Source: UBA8752 sp049610565
GTDB lineage: Bacteria; Bacteroidota; Bacteroidia; Flavobacteriales_D; Sanyastnellaceae
Length of the DNA stretch: 41,334 nt
Direction of reading: 5' to 3'
Assembly (NCBI GenBank): GCA_049610565.1
Contig: JBMYZR010000014.1
Span: 1-41,334 of the forward strand
Numbering within the stretch: position 1 is the stretch's first letter; each line of letters starts with the position of its first letter. The notes beneath the pieces are model-generated. The model saw only the letters and a list, made by a program, of their open reading frames with translations. It had not been told where the DNA came from and searched no databases. Below, one piece after another: positions 24,865 through 36,800 of this stretch. The translations under genes were made by a program, and so were the position numbers.

Positions 24865-27800
24865 TTATTCCGCTCCGCAGGATGAGTTGTAGAGGAGAAG
24901 CAGGTCCAGGAGGTCCTGGATGCCCACCGATCCATTGAAATCGAAGTCCCAGCAAATGGGCGCCACGCACGTGCCGTCGTCGAGGTTGGCCAGTGGCTGG
25001 TAGTTCTGCATCGTCGGGTCCGTGCAGCCGGTCCAGAAGCAGGAACCGTCGTCCGTGGTTGCACCCGGGTCGAAGTTGAGCGCGTTGGGGTACGTGCAGC
25101 CCTCGTCCCCGCAATCGACACCCGGCAGGTCGCAGGGCGCCACGCCGAGCTCGACCGGGGACAGCGGATTCAGGACGCCGCATCCACCACCATCGGTGTT
25201 GTAGTACACGAGCAGGTCCGTGATCTCCAGTGCACCGATGGCGCCGTCTCCGTTGGAGTCCGGGCAGGGCGGTGCATCCGTGCAGTTGCCGTCGTCCACC
25301 GTCGCATACGTGGTGTAGTTGCGGTAGTAGTCGACCGTGCATCCGGAGAATTCACAGGACCCATCGTCGCCGCTGGCCGTCGGGTCATAGTTGATGGCCG
25401 TGGGGTACGTGCACCCCGGGGCAGCGCCGCAGGATCCGTCGTCGTAAATGGCGTCCGGATCGTAGTTGCCCGATCCCGGGTTGGTGCACCCGCAGAGGGA
25501 CACCAGGGTGGACTCCATGCCTCCGGAGGAGAAGCTCACCGTCGGGCGGATGTCCGTTTCCGGATCGCCGTTGAGGAAGAGCTGGAAGTTCACCGTGCCG
25601 GTGATCACGCCGTCGGTCGTGAACTGGCCAATCAGGATGTCGAGGTCGTCCCCGGCGATGCCATTGGTCAGCTCGTTGGTCACGAACCAGGCGCCGCCCG
25701 TGGCGTCGTCGATGTCGATGCCACCGCCGGCAGAGAAGGCCGCGAGCCAGTTCTGGCCGGGGCTGGCCACACCCTGCACCTCGCCCTCACCGAGGGCGCT
25801 GTTGGGCACCTGATCGATGCCGATGGTGACCCAGCTGTCCCACTGGAGGCTGGGGATCACCCCGTACAGAAGCGGGTTGATGGCCGAGCCGTAGTTGGAC
25901 CCGATCGGATCCTGGTACCAGCTCGTCGACGTGTTCAGGTTGAGCGGAAGCTGTCCATTTCCAAAGACGCTCGACAGCTTGTCGTCCGGCGTCTGGGCCG
26001 TGATGTACAGGCGATAGGTCGTCATGCCGTCGAGGTCACCGCCCTCGTGCTGGACCACGCGGACCAGCTTGGCCCCATAGCCGGCACTGTCACTGGCAAA
26101 CACCAGCGTGTCCGGACCGGGCACCTCCTCCGGCTCGTAGCAGGAGCAGAACTCGCAGCTGCCGTCGTCCTCGGTCACCAGGAAACTGTAGTTGCAGGCC
26201 GCAGGATCGGTACACCCCGCCAACTCATCCTCGTCGCACACCCCGTCACCGTCGGCGTCGTTGAGGCAGTCGCCGAAGCAGTCCACGTTGTCGTCGCCGA
26301 AGATGTCCGCGGCATAGATGCAGCTGCCGTCGTCGACGTTGTAGCCTCCGCTGTAGTTGCAGGCCACCGGGTCGGTGCAGCCGAGGACCACGGGCTCGTC
26401 ACAGGAACCGTCGTCCACGTTGGCGTCTGGATTGTATTCGAGGTAATCGGCATCCGTACAACCGAGCACCACGAGGGTCGCGCAGCTGCCATCGTCGACA
26501 TCCGCGGACGGGTCGAACTCGATGTAGGCCGGGTCAATGCACCCGCCGTAGAGGCAGGAACCGTCCTCGTCGGTGGCCGCCTCGGAGAAGTTCACCGCCG
26601 TGGCATCCGTGCAACCGGGCACCTCGGCCTCGTCGCACACGCCGTCGCTGTCGCCGTCCAGCAGGCAATCGCCCGCGCAGTCCACGTAGTCCACGCCGTA
26701 GAGGTCGACGGGGTACTCACACGGTCCGGCCGTGTTGGCCTCCGAATCGTAGTTGCAGGCCTCGGCCTCCTGACAACCCACCACGATGAGGGTCGCGCAG
26801 GAGCCGTCGTCGGTGTTGGCGAACGCATTGTACTCGAGATATGCCGGATCGGTACAGCCCTCCTCGACCAGCGTGGCGCAGGAGCCGTCGTCGGTGTTGG
26901 CCTCCGGGAAGTACTCGGTGTACGCCGGATCCGTGCAGCCGTCGATGACCGGCGTCGCGCAGGAGCCATCGTACGTGTTGGCCGCGGGGTCGAATTCGAT
27001 GAAGTTCGGATCGGTGCAGCCCAGAACCACCGGCGTGGCGCAGGAGCCATCGTCCACGTTGGCCGCGGAATCGTACTCCGTGAAGTCCGCATCCGTGCAC
27101 CCCTCGACGATGAGGGTCACGCAGGAACCGTCGTCCACATCCGCGGTCGCGTCATACTCGAGGTAGGCCGGATCGAGGCAGCCGCCGTACAGGCAGGAGC
27201 CATTGTTGGTGTTGGCCTGCGGGTCGTAGTTGGCCGCGTCGGCATCCGTACAGCCGCTGTAGACGCAGAAGCCGTTGTCCACGTTGGCGTCCGCATCGTA
27301 GTTGTCCGCTTCCGGATCCATGCAGCCCTCGTATTCGCAGGCGCCGCTGTCGAAGTTGGCCTGCGGGTCGAAGTTGTCCGCCGTCGGATCGGTGCAGCCC
27401 AGGAAGAGACAGGAGCCGTCGTCGACATTGGCGAAGTCATCGAAGTTGATGGCCGTGGCGTCCGTGCAACCGAGGTACTGGCAGGAGCCGTCCTCGAGGT
27501 TGGCGTCGGCGTCGTAGTTGTCGGCAAACGGATCCGTGCAGCCCGGGTAGGTACAGGTGCCGTCTTCGACGTTGGCCTGGGCGTCGTAGTTGGACGCCGC
27601 GGAATCCGTACAACCGAAGTACTCGCAGGTGCCGTCCTCGAAGTTGGCCCCGGCGTCATAGTTGTCGGCCTCGGCGTCCGTGCAGCCGAAGTACAGGCAG
27701 GACCCGTCGTCGGAGTTCGCCCCGGCATCGAAGTTGTCGGCCTCGGCGTCCGTGCAGCCGAAGTACAGGCAGGACCCGTCGTCGGAGTTTGCCCCGGCGT

Positions 27801-30800
27801 CGAAGTTGTCCGCCTCGACGTCCGTGCAGCCGAAGTACAGGCAGGACCCGTCGTCGACGTTGGCACCCGCCGTGGCATCGAAGTTGTCGGCCTCAGCGTC
27901 CGTGCAGCCCTCGATCAGGCAGGAACCGTCCTCGTCGGTCGCCTCGGCGCTGTAGTTGGTGGCCAGCGGGTTGGTGCAACCGGGCACCTCGGCCTCGTCA
28001 CACACCCCGTCGCCGTCCAGGTCGTGGAGGCAGTCTCCCGCACAATCCACGTAGTCCACGCCATGCAGATCCACCGGGTACTCACAGGACCCATCGTCCT
28101 GGGTGGCGTCGGCGTCGAAGTTGCAGGCGTCGGCAGCCGTGCAGCCGAGGCAGGACGTGAGGTCGCAGGACCCGTCGTCCACGGTGGCCGTGGCGTCGAA
28201 GTTGCACGCCGTCTCGTCCATGCACCCGAGGTAGAGGCAGGAGCCGTCGTCCACGGTCGCGAAGTCCTGGAAGTTGTCGGCCTCCGGATCCGTGCAGCCC
28301 GGGTAGTCGCAGGACCCGTCGTCGGCGTTGGCCGTCGCGTCATAGTTCGAGGCGATGGGATCGGTGCAGCCGAGGTACAGGCAGTCTCCGTTGTCGAAGG
28401 CGGCGTCCGGGTTGTAGTTGTCCGCCGCCGGATCCTGACAGCCTGCGAAGAGGCAGGTGCCGTTGTCCACGGTGGCGAAGAAGTTGTAGTTCAACGCCAT
28501 CGGATCGGTACAGCCCGGGATCATGCAGCTGCCGTCGTCATAGGTCGCCGCCGGGTTGTAGTTGGCCGCAAACGGCAGCGTGCAGCCTCCGGTGGCGCAG
28601 GATCCGTCGTTGATGTTGGCGTCCGGGTTGTAGTTGTCAGCGGTCGGGTTGGTGCAACCGAGCACCAGGCAGGTGCCGTTGTCGATGGTCGCCGTGGCCG
28701 CGTAGTTGATGGCCAACGGGTTGGTGCAGCCCGCGATGATGCAGCTGCCATCGTCGATGACCGCGTTGGCCGCGAAGTTGATGGCCAGCGGGTTGGTGCA
28801 GCCGTAAACCTGGCAGGTGTTGTCGTCGAGCGTGGCGTTCGGGTTGTAGTTCACGGCCGCCGGGTCCGTACAACCGAGCAGGATGCAGGAGCCGTCGTCG
28901 ACATCGGCCAGGGGGCTGTAGTTGATGGCCAGCGGGTTGGTGCAGCCACCGAACGTGCAGGTGCCGTTCTCGATGGTGGCGTCCGGGTTGTAGTTCGCGG
29001 CCGTCGGGTACGTGCAGCCCGCGATGACGCAGGACCCGTCGTCGAGGGTCGCGGAGGCGTCGTAGTTGTCGGCGTCCGGATCCGTGCAGCCGGAGCAGGA
29101 CGTCGTCTCGCAGGACGCATCGTCGTCGGTGGCGCTGGCGTCGTAGTTGCAGGCCGACTCATCGGTGCAGCCCGCCACCTCATCCTCGTCACACACGCCG
29201 TCGGCGTCGGCGTCGTTGAGGCAGGCGCCGGTGCAGTCCACATTGTCCACCCCGTACTCGTCGACCGGGAAGGAACAGGAGCCGTCGTCGTCGTTGGCCA
29301 TCGGGTCGTAGTTGCACGCGCCCATCTGGGTGCAGCCTCCGAAGAGGCAGCTGCCATCGTCGCTGTTGGCGCCGGCGTCATAGTTGTCGGCCTCAGAGTC
29401 CGTGCAACCGAGGTAGACGCAGCTGCCGTCCTCGTTGTTGGCCGCGGCGTCGTAGTTGTCCGCGCCGGAGTCGGTGCAGCCGGAGATCACACAGCTTCCG
29501 TTGTCGAGGTTGGCGCCGTTGTCGAAGTTGTCCGCAGCCGGGTTCGTGCAGCCGGGGAACAGACAGGAGCCATCGTCGCTGTTGGCGCCGGGCTCGTAGT
29601 TGGCCGCCGTCGGGTCCGTGCAGCCTTCGAACAGGCAGGAGCCGTCGTCCACCGTGGCCGTCGGATTGTAGTTCGCGGCGGAGGGCGACGTGCAGCCCGC
29701 GTAGTCACAGGAGCCGTCGTTGGCGTTGGCCAGCGGGTCGTAGTTGCCGGCCAGCGGGTCCGTGCAGCCGTAGAACAGGCAGGTGCCGTCGAAGATGGTG
29801 GCCTGCGGGTCGTAATTGTCGGCCGCCGGATCGGTACAGCCGCTGTAGACACAGCTTCCGTCGTCCACGTCGGCGTCGGCGTCGAAGTTGTCCGCGGTCG
29901 CGTCCGTGCAGCCGGGGTATTGGCAGGAGCCGTCGTCGTAGGCGGCGTCCGCGTCCGGGTTGAGGGCGTCGGGGTCCGTGCAGCCGCAATTCGGCGCGCC
30001 GAAGCTGGCCACGTAGCGAAGGTCCGCATTGAGGTCACCCCCCGGGAAGACCTGGATCCGCATGGAACCGCTCAGGTCGCCATCGGTCGTGAACTGGCCG
30101 AGCAGCACGCGCTGGTCGTCGCCGGCCAAGCCGTTGGCGGCGGAATTCAGCACATACCAACCCCCGCCGGTGCCGTCGTTGATCAGGATGTTTCCTCCAT
30201 TCTCGAAGGGCACGGTCCAGCTCGGGAAGACACCGGACACCACGGCGACGTCCTCCTCTCCCATCGCGGCACTGGCCTTCCTGTCGAGGCCCACCGTCAC
30301 CCAGCTGTCGTAGGCCAGGTCGGGCACGAAGCCGAGCAACACGTCGGTCACGACGGACGGGGTCGCCCCGCCGATGGCGTTCTGGTAGAACGTGCCGGTG
30401 GTGCTCACCTCGAGCTCGGTGCCGGCCAGGCCGGTCACGGCGCTCACGAAGTCATCCGCAGACGCCACGGTCGCGTAGAGGCGGTAGGTGGTGAAGCCGG
30501 GGATGCCGTTCTCGGCATGCACCTCGACCTCGACCCCGTAGCCGGGCTCATCCGAGGTGGCGATGAAGCAGGAACAGAAGTCGCAGCTGCCGTCGTCATC
30601 GGTCACCAGCGGATCGAAGTTGCACGCGGTCGCATCAAGACAGCCGAAGACCGGCTCATCGAACGCGTTGCAAATGCCGTCGCCGTCGGTGTCCTCGAGG
30701 CAGTTGCCGTCGCAGTCGTATTCGGGCTGGGCAAAAATGCAGGTGCCGTTCTCGACGGTTGCCGTCTCGTCGTAGTTGCACGCGGTGGCGTCCATGCAGC

Positions 30801-33800
30801 CGGAACAGGTCAGGTACTCGCAGGATCCGTCGTGGATCGTGGCAGCGGCATCGTAGTTGCACGCCCCCTCAAGGATGCATCCCCCACAGCTGGCGTACTC
30901 GCAGCTTCCGTCGTCGAAGGACGCCTCGGAATCGAGGTTGCACGCCATCGGGTCGGTGCAGCCGGTCGGCTCGATCTCGTCGCAGAGGCCGTTGCCGTTG
31001 GTGTCGTTCAAACAGGCGCCGTCACAGTCGACGAAGTCCACGCCGAACTCGTCCTCGGGATAGAGGCACGTGATGGGCAATGTGGCGTCGGCGTCGTAGT
31101 TGCAGGCCGTCTCCTCGGTGCACCCGGCGCAGGATTCGAACTCACAGGGCTCGTCCGTGGCGCCGAAGTTGCAGGCAAACGGAAGGTCGCACCCCGTGGC
31201 CTCCACGGCCGGCGCACCGTCACCGTAATCGCACCCGTCCACCAGGAATTCGCTCGCGCCGTCGTAGTTGTCGGCCGCCGGGTCTCCACAGCATGTGCTG
31301 AAGTCGCAGGCGGACGCGTCGAGCACGGTGGCCGTGGCGTCGTAGTTGCACGCAATCAGAATCATGCAGCCCGCACAGCTCGTGTACTCGCAGCTGCCGT
31401 CGCTGTAGTTGGCGCCCGGCGTGAAGTTGCAGGCCTCCGTGTCCAGGCAGCCCCCATACAGGCAGGTGCCGTCGTTGAAGTTGGCCTGGGTCTCGAAGTT
31501 CACGGCCACCGGGTCGGTGCACCCACCGAAGGCGCACGTGCCATCGTCGATGACCGCATCCGGGTTGAAGTTGTCGGCCGCGGCATCCGTACAGCCCACA
31601 CAGGAGCTCCATTCGCAGGTGCCGTTGTTCTCCGTGGCGGACGCGTCGTAGTTGCACGCCGTCGGCGCGGTGCAGCCCGAGATCTCGAACTCGTCACAGA
31701 CACCGTCTCCGTCGTAGTCCATCAGGCAGTAACCCAGGCAATCGTAGCCGGTCGCCGGGTACTGGCAGGTGCCGTCGTCGGTGTCGGCTTGCGCATCGAA
31801 GTTGCACGCCTCGGCGTCCACGCAACCGGCGTAGAGACAGGAGCCGTCGTCGGCAGAAGCGCCCGCGTCGTAGTTGTACGCCTCGGAGTCCGTACAGCCC
31901 CCGAAGGAACAGCTGCCGTCGTCGACGTTGGCACCGGGCGAGAAGTTGTCGGCCGCCGCGTCGGTGCAGCCGAGGTATTCGCAGTCGCCGCTGGGGAGCG
32001 TCGCACTGGCGTCGTAGTTGTCGGCCGTCGGATCCGTGCAGCCCGCGCAGGAGGTGTAGTCGCAGACCACGCCGCCGTCGGTGGCGTCCGGATTGTAGTT
32101 GCACGCACCGGGCACGAGGCAGCCGGCGATCTCGTCGGGGTTGCACACGCCGTCGCCGTCGGTGTCGAGCAGGCAGTTGCCGTCGCAGTCCACGCTGGCC
32201 GAAGCCGGGTAGCTGCAGGAGCCATCGTCGGTGTTGGCGTCGGCGTCGAAGTTGCAGGCGCCGGCATCCGTGCAGCCGAGGTAGGCACAGGACCCGTCGT
32301 CGGTGTTGGCCGTGGCGTCGTAGTTGCTCGCCGCCGGGTCGAGGCAGCCGAGGTAGATGCAGTTCGAGTCGGCGTTGGCCTGGGGATCGTAGTTGTCCGC
32401 CTCCGGATCCGTGCAGCCGCTGAACAGGCAGCTGCCGTCGTTGGTGTTGGCCGTCGCGTCGTAGTTGTCGGCGGCCGGGTTCGTGCAGCCGAGGTAGATG
32501 CAGTTGGTGTCCACATTGGCCTGGGGGTCGTAGTTGTCGGCCTCCGGATCCGTGCAGCCGCTGAACAGGCAGCTTCCGTCGTCGACGTTGGCGCCCGCGT
32601 CGAAGTTGTCGGCCGCCGCATTGGTGCAGCCGAGGTATTCGCAGAGGTCGTCGTTGGGGATGAGCGCGCCCGGCTCGTAGTTGTCGGCTTCGGCATCGCT
32701 GCAGCCCGCGCACGTCAGGTACTCACAGGATCCATCGTCATCGGTGGCGCCGAAGTAGTTGCAGGCCATGACGTCCGTGCACCCCAGCACCTCGAAGGCG
32801 TCGCAGATGCCGTCGCCGTCGGTGTCGATGACGCAGTCGCCATTGCAGTCGTACTCCGTGGAGAAGTAAATGTCCTCAGGATACGTGCACGTCCCGTCGT
32901 CGGTCACGGCAATGGGATCGAAGTTGCAGGCCTCCGCATCGGTGCAGCCCAGGTATTCGCAGCTGCCGTTGTTGAAGGTCGCGTCGGCATTGTAGTTGGA
33001 CGCCGATTCGTCCGTGCAGCCGGGAATCACGCAGCTGTCGTCGTCGATGGTCGCCAGCGGGTCGTAGTTGGTCGCCGACGGGTTCGTGCAGCCCGCGAAA
33101 ATGCAGGAGCCGTCGTTGTCGGTGGCCTCAGGATCGAAGTTCTCGGCGCCGGAAATCGTGCAGCCGTAGAGGATGCAGGTGCCGTCCTCGAAGTTGGCCT
33201 CGGGGTCGAAGTTCGCGGCCTCCGGGTTGGTGCAGCCGAAGAGGATGCAGGACCCGTCGTCGTCGTTGGCCGTGGGGTCGTAGTTGAAGGCCTCCGGATC
33301 GGTGCAACCGGAATACAGGCAGGACCCGTCTTCGTCGGTGGCCGCTGCGTTGAAGTTGTCAGCCGCACTGTCGGTGCAGCCCGCGATGGAGCAGCTGCCG
33401 TCGTCGTACTGGGCCGTCGCATCGTAGTTGTCCGCGGCCGGGTCGGTACAGCCGCAGGCCGGCGCCGCCGTGCCGGCGAGGTCCGCCGAGGAGAAGGACG
33501 CGGTGACGCGGACGTCATTGGCCCCGTCGCCGTTGATGAAGACCTGGTAGTTGAGTGTGCCGGACAGCTCGCCGTCCGTGGTGAACTGGGCGAGGAGCAC
33601 CTCGAGGTCATCGCCGGCGATGCCGTTGGTGTAGACATTGGTCACGAACCAGGCCCCACCCGTGGGGTCGTCCATGACGATGTCGCCTCCGGCCTCGAAG
33701 CCGATGATCCAGTTCTGGCCAGGACTCAATGCGTTCTGCACGGCCCCCTCCCCTGCACTGGCGTCGGGTGTGCCCTCGATGCCGACGGTCACCCAGCTGT

Positions 33801-36800
33801 CATAGACCAGGTCCGGGAAGGCCCCGAAAAGCAGCGGGTTGACGCCGCTGGCAAACGTGGATCCCAGGACGTCCTGATGGAAGGCGGTCGTGGTGGTGAT
33901 GGACAGCGGCAGGGTCTCGTTGCCGTAAACGCTGGACAGCATGTCCGCCGCATTGGCGACGGTGGCCAGCAGGCGCCACGTGGTCTGCCCGGCGAGGGCA
34001 CCGGACGTGTGGTCCTGGACGCGCTCCATGCGGAGGCCGTATCCGTCGACATTGGATCCATAGCTGAACGTGGACAGTCCGGCATCGCCGGCCAGACCGC
34101 AGGAGCAGTAATCGCAGCTGCCGTCGTCCTCGGTCATGGCCGGGTTGTAGTTGCAGGCCGTCGGGTCGGTGCACCCGCTGAATTCATCCTCGTCGCAGAC
34201 GCCATCTCCGTCGGCATCGTTGAAACAGGTGCCGTCGCAATCCACGTTGGAGGCGGCGGGATACGTGCAGGATCCGTCCTCCACGTCGGCGTCGGCGTCG
34301 TAGTTGCACGCCGTGGGGTCCATGCATCCGGCGTAGAGGCAGGTGCCGTCGTCCACGGACGCGAACACCTCGAAGTTCAGGGCCGTCGGGTCCGTGCACC
34401 CGGAGTAGATGCAGGAACCGTCGTCGTCGTTGGCACCGGCATCGAAATTGTCCGCGGCGCTGTCGGTGCAGCCCGGATAGAGGCAGGAGCCGTCGTCCAC
34501 ATCGGCGTCGGCGTCGAAGTTGGACGCGCCGGTGTCCACGCAGCCCCCATAGAGGCAGGACCCGTCGTCAACGTTGGCCTGGGCGTCGTAGTTGACCGCG
34601 TCGGAGTCGAGACAGCCGTTGTAGAGACACGTGCCGTCGTTGACGTTGGCCGTGGCGTCGTAGTTGGTGGCCGCAGGATCGTCACAACCGGGGTACTCAC
34701 AGGACCCGTCGTCGGCGTTGGCCGTGGGGTCGTAGTTGGCGGCGGTGTCGTCCAGGCAGCCCTCCAAAATGCAGGAGCCGTCGTCGGCGTTGGCCGTCGG
34801 GTCGAAGTTGACCGCATCCTCATCGGTGCAACCGGGGAAGATGCAGCTGCCGTCGTCCACGTTGGCGTCCGGGTCGAAGTTGGAGGCCACCGGGACCGTG
34901 CATCCGAAGTATTCACAGGTGCCGTCGTTCATGTTGGCGCCGGCATCGTAGTTGTCGGCCTCCGGGTCGGTGCACCCGAGGAACATGCAGCCCCCATCGT
35001 CGGTGTTGGCCGTCGGGTCGAAGTTGTCGGCACCGGGATCCGTGCATCCGTAGTAAATGCAGGAGCCGTCGTCGGTGTTGGCCGTCGGGTCGTAGTTCGC
35101 GGCGTCGGAATAGGTGCAGCCGCTGAGGATGCACGAGCCGTCGTTCTGGTTGGCCGTCGGGTCGTAGTTGTCGGCTGCGGGGTTGGTGCAACCGGCCACG
35201 ATGCAGGTGCCATCGTCGACGTTGGCGCCGGCGTCGTAGTTCAGGGCTGCCGGGTTGGTGCACCCAATGAATTCACAGGAGCCATCCTCGTAGTCGGCGT
35301 CGGCGTCGTAGTTGTCCGCTTCGGCGTCCGTGCAGCCACAGGCGTTGTCGCCTCCGGTGCCCACCACCTCGGTGAGCGCGGGCTGGCCAAGACCTTCCGT
35401 GGTGAACGTGAAGGCCGCGCGCTCCTCATTGGCCCCATCCCCCAGCGGGAAGACCTGGACGGGCAAGGTGCCGCTGACCACACCCGCGGTCGTGAACTGG
35501 GCCACGAGCACGCGCAGGTCGGCATCGGGTACGCCGTTGAGGTTGGAGGAGGTCACAAACCAGGCACCGCCCACGATGTCGTCCATGCGGAGTTCACCAC
35601 CGGCGTCGAAACCGGCAATCCAGTTCTGGTTGGGACTCTGTGCACTCTGGATGGCGCTGTATCCCGGGCCCGCGGTCTGGTCGAGGCCGATGGTCACCCA
35701 GGAGTCGTAGGCCAGGTCGGGGAAGACCCCGAACAGCAGCGGGTTGATGCCCGTGCCGAAGGTGTTGCCGAGGGCGTCCTGGTGGAAGCCCGTCGTGGAC
35801 GAAATGGCCATGGGGTTGGCCGCATTGCCGAAGCAGCTGCTCAACAGGTCCGACGGATCGTTGAGCACGGCGTACAGGCGATAGGTGGACTGGCCTTCGA
35901 GGTCGCCGGACGTGTGGGTCGTGACCCAGTCCACATCGAGGGCGTAGCCCATGGTGTCGTCGGTGAAGGTGACGCGGGTGAGCGTGTCCCCCGGCACGGT
36001 GACCGTGCCGCCTCCGCCGGCGCAGGAGCAGTACTCGCAGCTGCCGTCGTCATCGGAGGCATCGGCGTCGTAGTTGCAGGCGGTCATGTCCGTGCAGCCG
36101 GCCAGCTCGGCCTCGTCACAGACCCCGTCGCCATCGCTGTCGTTGAGGCAGGCGCCGGAGCAGTCGACGTAGTCGAGGCCCCAGGTGGCCAGGGCGTCCT
36201 GGCAGGATCCGTCGTCGGTGTCGGCGTCCGCGTCGTAGTTGCAGGCCGCCGGGTCCGTGCATCCGGAGTAGGTGCAGGTGCCGTCATCGGTATTGGCGTC
36301 GGCGTCGTAATTGTCGGCGCTCGAATCCGTACAACCCGGCAGCAAACAGGATCCGTCGTCGTCGTTGGCGCCGGCGTCGTAGTTGGCCGCATCGGGGTTG
36401 GTGCACCCCGGGTAGAGGCAGGACCCGTCGTCGATGGTGGCCAGAGGATCGTAGTTGCTCGCCAGGGCATCGAGACAGCCGGAGTAGACGCAGGATCCGT
36501 CGTCGAATTCAGCGGCCGCATCGTAGTTGGTGGCGTCGTCGTCCGTGCAGCCTCCGTTGCCGATGATGATGGTGCCGATCATGCCCAGCTGGGCCTGGTT
36601 GGACACGGAAGAGTTGTAGTTGTAGACACCCGGCACCGTGAAGGTGAAGGAGCCGAGGCAGGTGCCTGCGGGCGAACCGAGCACGGCCGGAATGTTGAAC
36701 GGCTGGGGGTTGTCGAAGGGCAGACCCGTCAGCTGGTTGGTGGTGGCGTTGACATTGTGCAGTCCGCCCACGTTGACCCACACCACGGTGGCGCCGACAT

